From: an uncultured Bacteroidales bacterium
Lineage (GTDB): Bacteria; Bacteroidota; Bacteroidia; Bacteroidales; Bacteroidaceae
Direction: 5' to 3'
DNA: 34,795 nucleotides
Assembly (NCBI GenBank): GCA_947303715.1
Contig: CAMYYY010000029.1
Span: forward strand, 1-34,795
Shown here: positions 18,063-25,831 of the stretch, piece by piece
Numbering within the stretch: position 1 is the stretch's first letter
Layout of the letters: each line of letters opens with the position of its first letter
Program-made: the position numbers and the translations under genes
The notes under the pieces: model-generated
The model's input: only the letters and a program-made list of their open reading frames with translations
Told to the model about the DNA's origin: nothing
Database searches by the model: none

Positions 18063-18093
18063 TTTGGAGAGTTCGCAAAACCTCGTATCTTTG
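18063..18093 (+). promoter_or_regulatory. Rightward promoter for the acetylesterase gene
   Basis: TTTG (18063-18066), 19-nt spacer and TATCTTTG (18086-18093) form an exact consensus promoter. The start would be near 18100, leaving a leader of about 25 nt. The -33 context TTTGGAGA is identical to that of the promoter at 25479. Confidence 0.78.
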
Positions 18094-18125
18094 CCGAGAC
18101 AAAAAACCAATAGTAGAAAAAAGCG

Positions 18126-20066
18126 ATGAAAACCAAAGTTTCTTTATTCTTGATTGCAGTTCTTTTATGTTCTGTCAGTTTGAATGCACGTGTGGTGCTG
18201 CCGCCGGCTTACAGCAGTAACATGGTGCTTCAGCAGAAGACGACGTTTGAACTCGCGGGACGTGCCGCGCCGGGCAGTACGGTCACCATCAGCACAGGGT
18301 GGTCGAAAGCTGCGCTGACGGCTATGGCTGACGCACAGGGGCGCTGGAGCGTTACCCTGACAACGCCCAAGGCAGGTGGACCTTACACAATGACCTTTGC
18401 CGACCGCGACGGCGAGCTGAAGCTCACGAACGTGCTCTGCGGCGAGGTATGGTTCTGCTCGGGCCAAAGCAACATGGAGATGCCCGTCCTCGGCTGGGGC
18501 CACGTGCTGAACTGCGAGGAGGAGGCCGCCGCGGCCAACTACCCCAAAATCCGCCTCTATCAGGTAAAGCGCAACACGCCGCTCACGCCAACCGATGAAG
18601 CGGAGTCGAACCTTGACGGATGGCAGGAGTGCTCGCCCACGACGGTGGCAAACTTCTCCGCCTTGGCCTACTTTTATGCCCGCGAGCTGTGGCAGCATCT
18701 GGGCATCCCCATCGGCGTCATTGACTCGTCGTGGGGCGGCACGTCGGCCGAGGCGTGGATTAGCGCCGAGGCTATGGAGGGCGTCGTGGACTTCGGCGAC
18801 CACATGAAGATGATGCGTGAGAATAACTACGATGCCGACCGCCTGATGGCCTGCTACGAACGGCAGCAACAGGAGTACCAAAATGCCTTCGAGGGCGCCG
18901 ACCCGGGCCTTGACAGCGAGTGTACACCGTGGTATGCCGAAAACCTCGACGACTCGAAGTGGAAGACAATTACCGTGCCGGGCCTCTGGGCGGGTAAGCT
19001 GGGTACCTTCGACGGCACGCTGTGGATGCGCCGCGAGGTCATCATCCCTGCCGACCAGGCGGGCAAGAACCTGAAGTTGGACATGGGCACCATCGACGAC
19101 AACGATATCTGCTGGTGGAACGGCGTCTGCGTGGGTAAGACCGAAGGCTGGATGGCTCATCGCGAATACGTCGTCCCCGGCAATCTGGTGAGGGCAGGGA
19201 AGAACCTGCTCGTCTGCCACATCGAGGACACCGGTGGCGAGGGCGGCATCCGCGGCGAGGTCACCTTCCCCGGCGAATGGAAATACCGCATCGGCTACGA
19301 CCGCGCCGAGCTGGCTCCCCAGCGTATCCCCATGCAGCGACCGAAGAACGACCCCAACTACCCGACGGTACTCTATAACGGCATGGTCGCCCCCTTCATC
19401 CACTTCCCCATACAGGGCTGCATCTGGTATCAGGGCTGCAACAACGTGGGGCGTGCGGCGCAATACGAGAGCCTCCTGCAGACGCTCATCACCGACTGGC
19501 GCCACCGCTGGGGCAAGCCGCAGATGCCCTTCTACGTCGTGCAGCTGGCCAACTACCTGAAGCACTATCCCCTGCAGCCAGACAGCGAATGGGCGTTGCT
19601 TCGTGAGGCTCAGTCGCAGTCGCTCCACCTGAAGAATGTCGGTGTGGCCACCATCATCGACATCGGTGACGCCGACGACATCCATCCGAAGAACAAGCAG
19701 GAGGTGGGCCGCCGCATGGCTGCCATGGCGCTGTATGACGTGTATGGAAAGAAGAAGCTGCCATGCCGTGCGCCCGTCTATGCCTCGTACACGGTAAGCG
19801 ACGGCGCCATGCGGATTCAGTTCGCCCGTCCGGCGGGTAGCGAGCCCTTCGTTCAGGATGCCAATCTCCCGGGCTTCATCATTGCCGGCGCCGACAAGGT
19901 GTGGCACGTGGCTACGGCGCATACCGAGGGCAACGAGGTGGTGGTTTCGTCGCCCGACGTGGCTGTTCCCCTTGCTGTGCGCTATGGCTGGGCCGACAAC
20001 CCTGAGTGTACGCTCCGCACGGCTTCGGGCTTCCCCGTCTCGCCCTTCCGCACCGACAACTGGTAA
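18126..20066 (+). CDS. Sialate O-acetylesterase-type SGNH hydrolase (SASA domain), 646 aa
   Basis: This is a secreted esterase that removes acetyl groups from glycans (sialic acids, or plant polysaccharides as in CE20-like enzymes). A Sec signal peptide (VLLCSVSLNA) and a short beta-domain (VLPPAYSSNMVLQQ) precede the SGNH block I, WFCSGQSNMEMP, with the nucleophile at Ser115. The catalytic Asp/His block is DDIHPKNKQEVGRRMAA (D517, H520). Between them, at about 260-410, is an inserted galactose-binding-like jelly roll (LDDSKWKTITVPGLW ... GTLWMRREVIIP), as usual for long members. It has its own consensus promoter 33 nt upstream and converges on the CE1 gene. The substrate is uncertain; the GH3/GH16/CE1 operon alongside points to plant or fungal polysaccharide rather than host sialic acid. 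Confidence 0.88.
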   Translation: MKTKVSLFLIAVLLCSVSLNARVVLPPAYSSNMVLQQKTTFELAGRAAPGSTVTISTGWSKAALTAMADAQGRWSVTLTTPKAGGPYTMTFADRDGELKLTNVLCGEVWFCSGQSNMEMPVLGWGHVLNCEEEAAAANYPKIRLYQVKRNTPLTPTDEAESNLDGWQECSPTTVANFSALAYFYARELWQHLGIPIGVIDSSWGGTSAEAWISAEAMEGVVDFGDHMKMMRENNYDADRLMACYERQQQEYQNAFEGADPGLDSECTPWYAENLDDSKWKTITVPGLWAGKLGTFDGTLWMRREVIIPADQAGKNLKLDMGTIDDNDICWWNGVCVGKTEGWMAHREYVVPGNLVRAGKNLLVCHIEDTGGEGGIRGEVTFPGEWKYRIGYDRAELAPQRIPMQRPKNDPNYPTVLYNGMVAPFIHFPIQGCIWYQGCNNVGRAAQYESLLQTLITDWRHRWGKPQMPFYVVQLANYLKHYPLQPDSEWALLREAQSQSLHLKNVGVATIIDIGDADDIHPKNKQEVGRRMAAMALYDVYGKKKLPCRAPVYASYTVSDGAMRIQFARPAGSEPFVQDANLPGFIIAGADKVWHVATAHTEGNEVVVSSPDVAVPLAVRYGWADNPECTLRTASGFPVSPFRTDNW

Positions 20067-20204
20067 GCACAGATACTCCGCTTCTTCCCCTCGGCCGTAC
20101 CAAGCCTGTGTATCAAAATCCCCCGCACAACGTTCAGCCGCTGTACGAGGGATTGTAGTGGGGGGTGTTTTTACCCTCCCGCCCTTGAGGGGGAGGTGGG
20201 GGAT
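20067..20204. repeat. Convergent intergenic region with C-rich palindrome
   Basis: The region between two convergent genes contains the palindrome ACCCTCCC...GGGGGAGGT (20172-20196), of the same C-rich type as at 14816-14922. No T-run follows on either strand, so a terminator role is possible but weak. Confidence 0.45.
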
Positions 20205-21362
20205 TTAATCCTTGAAAATCTTCTGGGCGAACAGGCTGAGGTAGATACGCCAGTTGCGCCAGATGTGGCCGCCGTCGTTCTCGTAGTACTCGTAGGGGTA
20301 GTTGTGGCTGTCGAGGTAGTTGCGGAGGTCGGTGTTGCCCTGCATGAGGAAGTCCTCCTTGCCGATGGCAATCCAGAAGAGCTTGGGCTTCGAGTTGAAG
20401 AGGCGCGCCATCTGCTCCTCCACCTTCGGGTCGTCGCGGCGCATGCGTGCTGCTGCCGACTGGAGGCCGTAGTAGTCGAACGTCTCGGGATAGAGGCGCG
20501 AGATGCCGAAGGTGTGTCCGCCGCCCATCGAGAGGCCCGTCACGGCACGGGCTGAGCGTTTGCGGATGGTCTTGTAGTGGCTGTCGACGAACTTCACGAT
20601 GTCCATGAAGCTCTCCTCCATCGATGCCTTGGCGCCGCGCTGGTTGAAGGCGTTGCCGTCGGGGGTGTACATGCCCTCGTGCCACCAGCCGGGGGCAGCG
20701 TTGCAGGTGGGGTTGCCGTTGGGCATCACCACGATCATCGGCACCGCCTTACCCTCGGCGATGAGGTTGTCCATAATCTGCGAGGCACGTCCCAGGTCGC
20801 CCCAGGCTGTCTCGTCGCCGCCATGACCATGCAGCAGATACATCACGGGGAAGCGCTTCTTGCCGTCGTAGGCAGCGGGCAGATAGACCGTCATGCGGCG
20901 CTGCTGGCCCAGCGTCGGGCTGTCGTACCACACTCGGGCAAGCGTGCCGTGGGGGACGTCGTTCACCTGATAGAGGTGCCCCTTGTCGTCGGCACTCTTG
21001 GTGACGATGAAGATGTTGCTCAGCGTGGAGATGTCGCGGTTCACGTAGCTGTTCGAGGGGTCGATGAAGCGCTGACCGTCCACGGAGAGGCTGTACGAGT
21101 AGAGTTCGGGGTTCAGGGGCTTGGTGGTGACGGTCCACACGCCGTTTTCCTGCTTCGTCATGGGCAGGTTCTGCCAGCGGATTTCCTCGAAGTCGCCCGT
21201 CACGCTCACTTGCTGAGCCGTGGGGTCGTAGAAGTTGAAGGTCACCGTGCCGTCGTCGTTCACGACAGGCGATTTCACACGCGGACGCTGGCCGAGGGCC
21301 TGCTGTCCCAGGCTGCTCATGGCCACAAGGGCAAGGCACGCAAAGAAAGCAATCTTTTTCAT
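20205..21362 (-). CDS. CE1-type esterase (feruloyl/acetyl xylan esterase-like) with N-terminal Ig-like domain, 385 aa
   Basis: Start chosen at ATG 21362, where MKKIAFFACLALVAMSSLG begins a clean signal peptide; an open frame extends upstream but lacks one. Residues about 28-120 are a CBM48/E-set-like domain (VTFNFYDPTAQQVSVTGDF, ELYSYSLSVDG). The alpha/beta-hydrolase domain follows, with MYLLHGHGGDETAW, the nucleophile elbow GLSMGGGH (Ser278), an acidic residue in GKEDF (Asp337) and GGHIWRNW (His366). This is the arrangement of Bacteroidetes CE1 enzymes such as the Xyn10D/Fae1 esterase. It probably frees ferulate or acetate from hemicellulose in the periplasm. It is third in the GH3-GH16-CE1 order with a 67-nt gap; a -7-like TATTTTTG (21401-21408, minus strand) without a -33 box lies upstream. 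Confidence 0.87.
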   Translation of the reverse strand: MKKIAFFACLALVAMSSLGQQALGQRPRVKSPVVNDDGTVTFNFYDPTAQQVSVTGDFEEIRWQNLPMTKQENGVWTVTTKPLNPELYSYSLSVDGQRFIDPSNSYVNRDISTLSNIFIVTKSADDKGHLYQVNDVPHGTLARVWYDSPTLGQQRRMTVYLPAAYDGKKRFPVMYLLHGHGGDETAWGDLGRASQIMDNLIAEGKAVPMIVVMPNGNPTCNAAPGWWHEGMYTPDGNAFNQRGAKASMEESFMDIVKFVDSHYKTIRKRSARAVTGLSMGGGHTFGISRLYPETFDYYGLQSAAARMRRDDPKVEEQMARLFNSKPKLFWIAIGKEDFLMQGNTDLRNYLDSHNYPYEYYENDGGHIWRNWRIYLSLFAQKIFKD

Positions 21363-21429
21363 AAGGGTTGAATTTTTAGGATGGGGGTGTTTTCTTTCGG
21401 CAAAAATACAAAGTTTTTCGGTTCTCCCG

Positions 21430-22251
21430 CTATTTCCCTGACGATTTAACACTTTTTTTGTAGAATCTGACGTAGTCAATCTCATAGCGGTAGGGCAGTT
21501 CGCGGGGATTTATCCGTCCCAACCAATGGGCGCCCAGCTGCATGTCAATCAGCAGGTACATGGGGCGGTCGTAGGGGAACTGCTCGGGCCCTATCTCCGG
21601 CTGGCGGCGGTAGGTGAACGTGGGGCGGTCGTTGATGAAGAAGCACAGGCTGTCCTCGTGGAGTTCCACGCTGTAGACGTTCCATTTCCCCTTCCGTATG
21701 GGGGCTGTGATGCCCCAGGGCTGGCTCCTGCGGCGCAGGGTGTCGTACTCCGTGGTGTAGCTGTGGACGGTCTGGTGGGCCACGCTGTCGTAGTTCAGCC
21801 GCTCCATGATGTCAATCTCGCCGTCGTCTGGCCATGGTCCGTCAGGCAGCAGCCACGCTGCCGGCCAGGCACCCCTGGCGTCGTCCATACGCAGCCGGAT
21901 GTCTATTCTTCCGCGTTCGAAGTACATCTTCCCGCGGGTATAGACGCCCCCTGTCAGGTAGTGGGCGGTATCCTCCGGCAGGAAGTCGTTGGTGAGGCCG
22001 TAGAGCGTCAGCCGTCCGCGGCCTACGCTGAACAGGCGGTCGTCGGTGCTCATGTAGATGTTCCACTCCGAGGGATTGGGGAAGCGGGGGATGCGCGTCC
22101 ACGTGTCCGACAGCTCGTGCCCGTCGAACTCGTCGTGCCACACGAGCTCCCATCCCTTCCGCCCCGTCGGGTTGCAGGCCTGCAGCAGCAGTGTGGCGCC
22201 CACGATGATGAGCAGCCACGCCCTCCTGCTGTGCTGGTGGTTGTTTGTCAC
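21430..22251 (-). CDS. GH16 beta-glucanase lipoprotein, 273 aa
   Basis: An endo-acting beta-glucanase of GH16 (laminarinase/lichenase type). The lipobox LLLQAC gives Cys26. The family start WELVWHDEFDG is followed by the catalytic block GEIDIME, with Glu145 (nucleophile), Asp147 and Glu150 (acid/base), and by the usual late strands (WNVYSVELHEDSLCFFIND, YEIDYVRFYKK). The length is normal for a single-domain enzyme without a binding module. It starts 15 nt after the GH3 gene, so the two share a transcript: GH16 would cut the chain and GH3 would finish the oligomers. No SusC/SusD transporter pair is nearby. Exact linkage specificity cannot be told. Confidence 0.9.
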   Translation of the reverse strand: MTNNHQHSRRAWLLIIVGATLLLQACNPTGRKGWELVWHDEFDGHELSDTWTRIPRFPNPSEWNIYMSTDDRLFSVGRGRLTLYGLTNDFLPEDTAHYLTGGVYTRGKMYFERGRIDIRLRMDDARGAWPAAWLLPDGPWPDDGEIDIMERLNYDSVAHQTVHSYTTEYDTLRRRSQPWGITAPIRKGKWNVYSVELHEDSLCFFINDRPTFTYRRQPEIGPEQFPYDRPMYLLIDMQLGAHWLGRINPRELPYRYEIDYVRFYKKSVKSSGK

Positions 22252-22266
22252 GTTCCTCTTGAGTGA

Positions 22267-24864
22267 TCAGCGTACCGTGAAGTCCAGCGTCTTAAGGTCC
22301 TTGTCGAGCGACGAGGTGCCGTAGAGAATCTGGTAGTTGCCGGCGCGTGTGGCCAGCTCGTAGAGGTCGTTGTCGTAGTATTCGAAGGCCTCACCGTCGA
22401 GGGTGATTTTCGCCGTGGCGGTCTCGCCGGGCTTCACCGTCAGCTTCTGGAATCCCTTCAGCGCCTTGATGGGAGCGCCCGGGTCGTCCAGCGCCTTCAC
22501 GTACACCTGCACCGTCTCCGTGCCCTCGCGCTTGCCGGTGTTCGTCACGGGCACCGTCAGCGTCACCTTGCCCTTCTTCTTCATGGAGTTGGCGGATAGC
22601 GTGGCCTCGCCCACCTCGAAGGTGGTGTAGCTCAGGCCGTAGCCGAAGGCATACTGGGGCACGCCGGTGAAGTAGCGGTAGGTGCGGTTTTTCATCGAGT
22701 AGTCCAGGAAGTCGGGCAGGTCGTTGTTCGAGCGGTAGAAGGTCACGGGCAGCTTGCCGCCGGGGTTGTAGTCGCCGAAGAGCACCTCCGCCAGCGCCTT
22801 GGCGCCGCCCTGTCCCGGGTACCAGGCCTGCAGCAGGGCGTCGTACTGTCCCTCCACGCTGCCGAAGGCGATGGCCGAGCCTGAGCAGTTGACGAAGATG
22901 ACCGGCTTGCCCGTCTTGTGCATGGCGCTCACCAGCATCTGCTGCACCTTGGGCAGCTCGATGTCGGACTTGTCGCCGCCCTCGCCCTCCATGCGTGCCG
23001 AGATGCCGCCGATAATGACGATGGCGTCGGCATTACCCGCCTCGGCAGCAAGGTCGGTGAAGTCGGCCAGCTTGCGCTCGCAGATGTCGCCACGCAGCAT
23101 GGCGAACTGTCCGTTGCCGTGCTTGTATTCGATGACGACGTCGTACGTCTTGCCAGCCACGACGGGGAATGACTTGTACTCGACCCTGCGGCCGAAACCA
23201 CCCCTGCGTCCGCTCTGCGCCTTGTTGTCCTCCACCACCTTCCCGTTCACCTTCAGCACATAGCCGTTGTCCGTCGTGAGGGTGTACTTCATGTCGCCGG
23301 TGAAGGTCGAGACGTACCGGCCGCTGATGCGGACGGAGAGGGTGTCGCGGTTGACGCCCTGGGCGAAGCCCCATGCGCCGAAGGTCGAGAAGTTCAGCTC
23401 CGTGTAGTAGTCCGTCTTGGCAGGCTTTCCCGCCAGCTCGCGGTTGTTGAAGAACTCCACCTTCACGCCCTTGCCGTTGTTGAAGTCGGGCAGGTGGTGC
23501 ACGGTGGCATACTCGTCGTTCAGCTCGCAGGCCTTGTCGTAGATGATGGTGGCGCCGGGCACGGCGGCCTTGATGCCGCTGAGCAGCGAGTGCTTATGCG
23601 CGTCGGTGGGAGTACCGCCGTAGTTGCCGTTCAGCATCCCCACGTCGTCCGCATTGGGGCCCAGCACGGCCAGCGTCTTGATGCTCTTCGGCAGGGGCAG
23701 CACGCCGCCCTTGTTCTCCAGCAGCACCATCGACTCCCTTGCCGCCTGTGTGGCCAGCGCGTCGTGTTCCTCGCTGCTGATGGCATCCGCCGTGATGTTT
23801 GCCCACGGCAGCTTCTCCGCGGGGTCGAACATACCCAGCTCGAAGCGTCCAATCAGCGTCTGGCGCAGATGTCCGTCGAGCTCCTGTTCCAGTATCAGCC
23901 CCTTCTTCAGTCCTTCGCCGAGGGCCATGAACGCCTTGCCGCACTCCAGGTCCGTGCCGCTTCGTACGGCGTCGATGGAGGCCGACACCGGGCCGTCGTG
24001 TGTCTCGTGCTGGCCGCGGTTGTAGAAGTTGTTGATGGCGTCGCAGTCCGTCAGGATGATGCCGTCGTAGCCCCATTTCCGGCGCAGGATGTCAATCAGC
24101 AGCTTGTCGCTGGCGCAGCACGGGTCGTCCTCGAAGCGCTGGTAGGCACACATCACCTCGCGCACGTTGCCCTTCTTCACCAGCGCCTTGAAGGCGGGCA
24201 GATACGTCTCCCAGAGGTCGCGGGCGGTGGGCTCCACGTTCATTGAGTGGCGCAGGGGCTCCGGGCCGCTGTGCACGGCGTAGTGCTTCGCGCAGGCATG
24301 TGTCTTGTAGTAGCGGCTGTCGTTACCCTGCATGCCCAGCACGTTCTGTACGCCCAGCACCGCCATCAGGTAGGGGTCTTCGCCGTAGGTCTCCTGTCCG
24401 CGTCCCCAGCGCGGGTCGCGGAAGATGTTCACGTTGGGGCACCAGAAGGTCAGCTCGGGGTTGCCGGGGTAGTAGGTGGCGCCCTGCGGCACGTTGAAGA
24501 CGTTGTGGTCCGAGCGGTTCCAGTTGGCGCGGGCCTCGTCGCTCACTTGCGAGAAGACGTCATACACCAGCTGCGCGTTGAAGGCGGCCGCCATGCCGAT
24601 GGGCTGCGGATACACCGTGTAGCCGTCCTGGCGCACGCCGTGGCACGCCTCGCTCCACCAGTTGTAGCTGGGGACGCCCAGACGGTCCACCGAGGCCGAT
24701 TTGTTCATCATCAGCCCCACCTTCTCGTCGGGGGTGAGCATCGAGAGCAGATTCTCCACGCGCTTCTCGTTGGAGAGCCTGGTGTTCAGGAACGGATACT
24801 TCACCTGCTCCGTCTCGCAGGCGGTCAGCAGGATCATCAGGGCAAAGAAAACAGTTTTTTTCAT
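22267..24864 (-). CDS. GH3 beta-glycosidase lipoprotein with PA14 insertion, 865 aa
   Basis: An exo-acting beta-glucosidase or beta-xylosidase. The lipobox LLTAC gives Cys16. The N-terminal domain shows YNWWSEACHGV and the nucleophile block GIILTDCDA (Asp273). The second domain has GGISARMEGEGGDKSDIELP, where the acid/base region lies. A PA14 module is inserted (about residues 460-590; KVEFFNNRELAG, FTGDMKYTLTTDNGYVLKVN), and an FN3-like domain closes the protein (GKREGTETVQVYVK). The YNWWSEACHGV form is nearer to GH3 beta-xylosidases, while PA14 insertion is known in Prevotella cellodextrinase CdxA, so both substrates remain open. It is first in the GH3-GH16-CE1 operon, with a likely promoter at 25018-25048. 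Confidence 0.92.
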   Translation of the reverse strand: MKKTVFFALMILLTACETEQVKYPFLNTRLSNEKRVENLLSMLTPDEKVGLMMNKSASVDRLGVPSYNWWSEACHGVRQDGYTVYPQPIGMAAAFNAQLVYDVFSQVSDEARANWNRSDHNVFNVPQGATYYPGNPELTFWCPNVNIFRDPRWGRGQETYGEDPYLMAVLGVQNVLGMQGNDSRYYKTHACAKHYAVHSGPEPLRHSMNVEPTARDLWETYLPAFKALVKKGNVREVMCAYQRFEDDPCCASDKLLIDILRRKWGYDGIILTDCDAINNFYNRGQHETHDGPVSASIDAVRSGTDLECGKAFMALGEGLKKGLILEQELDGHLRQTLIGRFELGMFDPAEKLPWANITADAISSEEHDALATQAARESMVLLENKGGVLPLPKSIKTLAVLGPNADDVGMLNGNYGGTPTDAHKHSLLSGIKAAVPGATIIYDKACELNDEYATVHHLPDFNNGKGVKVEFFNNRELAGKPAKTDYYTELNFSTFGAWGFAQGVNRDTLSVRISGRYVSTFTGDMKYTLTTDNGYVLKVNGKVVEDNKAQSGRRGGFGRRVEYKSFPVVAGKTYDVVIEYKHGNGQFAMLRGDICERKLADFTDLAAEAGNADAIVIIGGISARMEGEGGDKSDIELPKVQQMLVSAMHKTGKPVIFVNCSGSAIAFGSVEGQYDALLQAWYPGQGGAKALAEVLFGDYNPGGKLPVTFYRSNNDLPDFLDYSMKNRTYRYFTGVPQYAFGYGLSYTTFEVGEATLSANSMKKKGKVTLTVPVTNTGKREGTETVQVYVKALDDPGAPIKALKGFQKLTVKPGETATAKITLDGEAFEYYDNDLYELATRAGNYQILYGTSSLDKDLKTLDFTVR

Positions 24865-25017
24865 AACTCAGGAAATTAATGGAGTTTTTAATAATGGGCA
24901 CAAAAATAGAGAGGGGGGCTTTTTTCTTTTAGCAGGAAAGCGCGGAGGGCCTGTCTTTCAGTATTATGTTTTTTTCAGTTGAGGTCTTCATGATGCGCTG
25001 CGGTGGTTTCTTGGGGT

Positions 25018-25048
25018 CAAAGATAGGGATATTTCAGCAGAAAGGAAA
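25018..25048 (-). promoter_or_regulatory. Leftward promoter for the GH3-GH16-CE1 operon
   Basis: On the minus strand TATCTTTG (25018-25025) is a full -7 match; the -33 position holds TTTC (25045-25048) at 19-nt spacing. The leader to the GH3 start would be about 145 nt. The flanking motif AAAACAGAGTTTTTTT (25049-25064) has a near twin in the same place at locus 2 (17627-17638). Confidence 0.5.
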
Positions 25049-25113
25049 ACAAAACAGAGTTTTTTTGACTTGATTCCGATGAAATCCGAACTTTTCTTGG
25101 GGATTAGGCTGGC

Positions 25114-25218
25114 CCGATAAACCGCACAGCTGACCCGATAAACCGCGCAGCTGGGCCAATAAACCGCGCAGCTGGGCCGATAAATCGGATAGCCCCCCCG
25201 ATAAATCCCACCGCCTTG
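25114..25218. repeat. 21-bp tandem repeat, locus 3 (5 units)
   Basis: Five perfectly phased 21-bp units begin at 25114, 25135, 25156, 25177 and 25198. The first three share CCGATAAACCGCRCAGCT with one or two changes; the last two keep CCGATAAAT and diverge after it. The array ends at the motif GCGGGAAAAAGCGTC, also found after locus 1. A minus-strand open frame crosses it (period of seven codons), but the noncoding copies elsewhere argue against coding. Confidence 0.75.
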
Positions 25219-25234
25219 CGGGAAAAAGCGTCGC

Positions 25235-25419
25235 ATTGTCACTTTGTCACATGTCGCACGTCCCTTTTGCGTGCGCAACGGGTAAGTACTATGTATTCTT
25301 TAAATAGTAAGAATTCTGTAGTAATAATATATTATTAAAATATTCCTATATTTCCATTATATATAGTTTGCGCGACGCGTGAGATTCCGGGGGTGAAGTG
25401 ACAAGTGACATGTGACATT
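25235..25419. repeat. Long inverted repeat with TTGTCAC units around an AT-rich centre, locus 3
   Basis: The left arm 25235-25264 has TTGTCAC-type units; the right arm 25390-25419 has complementary GTGACAA/GTGACAT units. Inside lie GC marks (GCGTGCGCAAC at 25269-25279; TTGCGCGACGCG near 25369-25380) and an AT-rich stretch (about 25285-25367). The plan is the same as locus 2, but the unit sequence is different. Confidence 0.62.
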
Positions 25420-25450
25420 CCTCACATCGCCCCAGGGGGGAGAAAAAAAG

Positions 25451-25510
25451 TTTCCAATTATAAATAATTGGAAAAATGTTTGGAGAACCCGTTTTTTTGT
25501 CGTACCTTTG
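25451..25510 (+). promoter_or_regulatory. AT palindrome followed by a consensus rightward promoter
   Basis: The perfect palindrome TTTCCAATTAT-AA-ATAATTGGAAA (25451-25474) stands just before TTTG (25479-25482), a 20-nt spacer and TACCTTTG (25503-25510). The palindrome ends 4 nt before the -33 box and could be an operator. The transcript would run into the HU-like remnant and perhaps on to the metalloprotease gene. Confidence 0.7.
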
Positions 25511-25514
25511 CAAC

Positions 25515-25612
25515 GTGAAAGGAAAATGAAAAATGAATAGCTCTGCTATGGAGCGCTACATACCGGGGACATTCAATTCTTCATTCTTCATTCTTAATTT
25601 TTCATTAAAAAT
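25515..25612. repeat. Composite intergenic repeat with AT-rich inverted ends
   Basis: AAAATGAAAAATGAAT at the left is the inverse of the ATTCTT...AATTTTTCATT tract at the right (about 25573-25607). Between them is a GC-richer centre with GCTC-N7-GAGC. The right tract also repeats CATTCTT directly. The plan resembles that of the element at 27197-27432, with different sequence. Confidence 0.4.
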
Positions 25613-25684
25613 CTCGTCCTTCCGTGACATTAAACCGGGCAGACACAATTACTAATTCCTAATTTCTAATTTTTTAATTCTACT

Positions 25685-25753
25685 ATGCCTATCACTTACC
25701 AGATTGTGGGTTGCAGCAACCCCCGCAGCACCGAGGGCGCGGTCCCCGCTTCT
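25685..25753 (+). pseudogene. Possible remnant of an HU-like (HU-HIG) DNA-binding protein gene
   Basis: The frame opens with MPITYQIVGCSNPRS, which resembles the N-terminus (MPITY-x-V ... NP) of the Bacteroidetes HU-like DNA-binding proteins often found beside N-acetylmuramoyl-L-alanine amidase and VirE-type genes. After about 20 residues the similarity stops, and the frame runs into the promoter and signal peptide of the next gene. No amidase or primase gene follows. The evidence is one short match, so confidence is limited; it may be the scar of a lost cassette. Confidence 0.4.
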
Positions 25754-25823
25754 GAAAATGTTAAAAATAGGGCTTGTTTTCCTTTTTTTCGGGAAAAACG
25801 GCTTCCGTATTTGAAAATAATCG

Positions 25824-25831
25824 TATTTTTG
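25824..25831 (+). promoter_or_regulatory. Possible -7 box for the metalloprotease gene
   Basis: TATTTTTG lies 27 nt before the ATG at 25859. No TTTG is found at the expected 19-21 nt spacing (one occurs only 10 nt upstream), so this is a weak promoter candidate. Confidence 0.35.

Noticed and set aside
17566..18102. 178-codon minus-strand frame between the pseudo-phosphoesterase and acetylesterase genes
   Set aside because: It reads through promoters, tandem units and the AT-rich core of locus 2; the low-complexity product looks like translated repeat DNA.
18165..19922. 585-codon open frame antisense to the acetylesterase gene
   Set aside because: The sense strand encodes an enzyme with intact catalytic motifs; the antisense product is His/Val/Arg-rich and motif-free, a codon-bias shadow.
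24988..25278. 96-codon minus-strand frame with a seven-residue repeat (YRPSCAV-like)
   Set aside because: The period comes from the 21-bp DNA repeats; other copies of the repeat are not open in the same way and the likely GH3 promoter lies inside it.
25235..25419. CRISPR array reading of the repeated short units
   Set aside because: Units are 7-8 bp with no spacers of regular length, and no cas genes are present.
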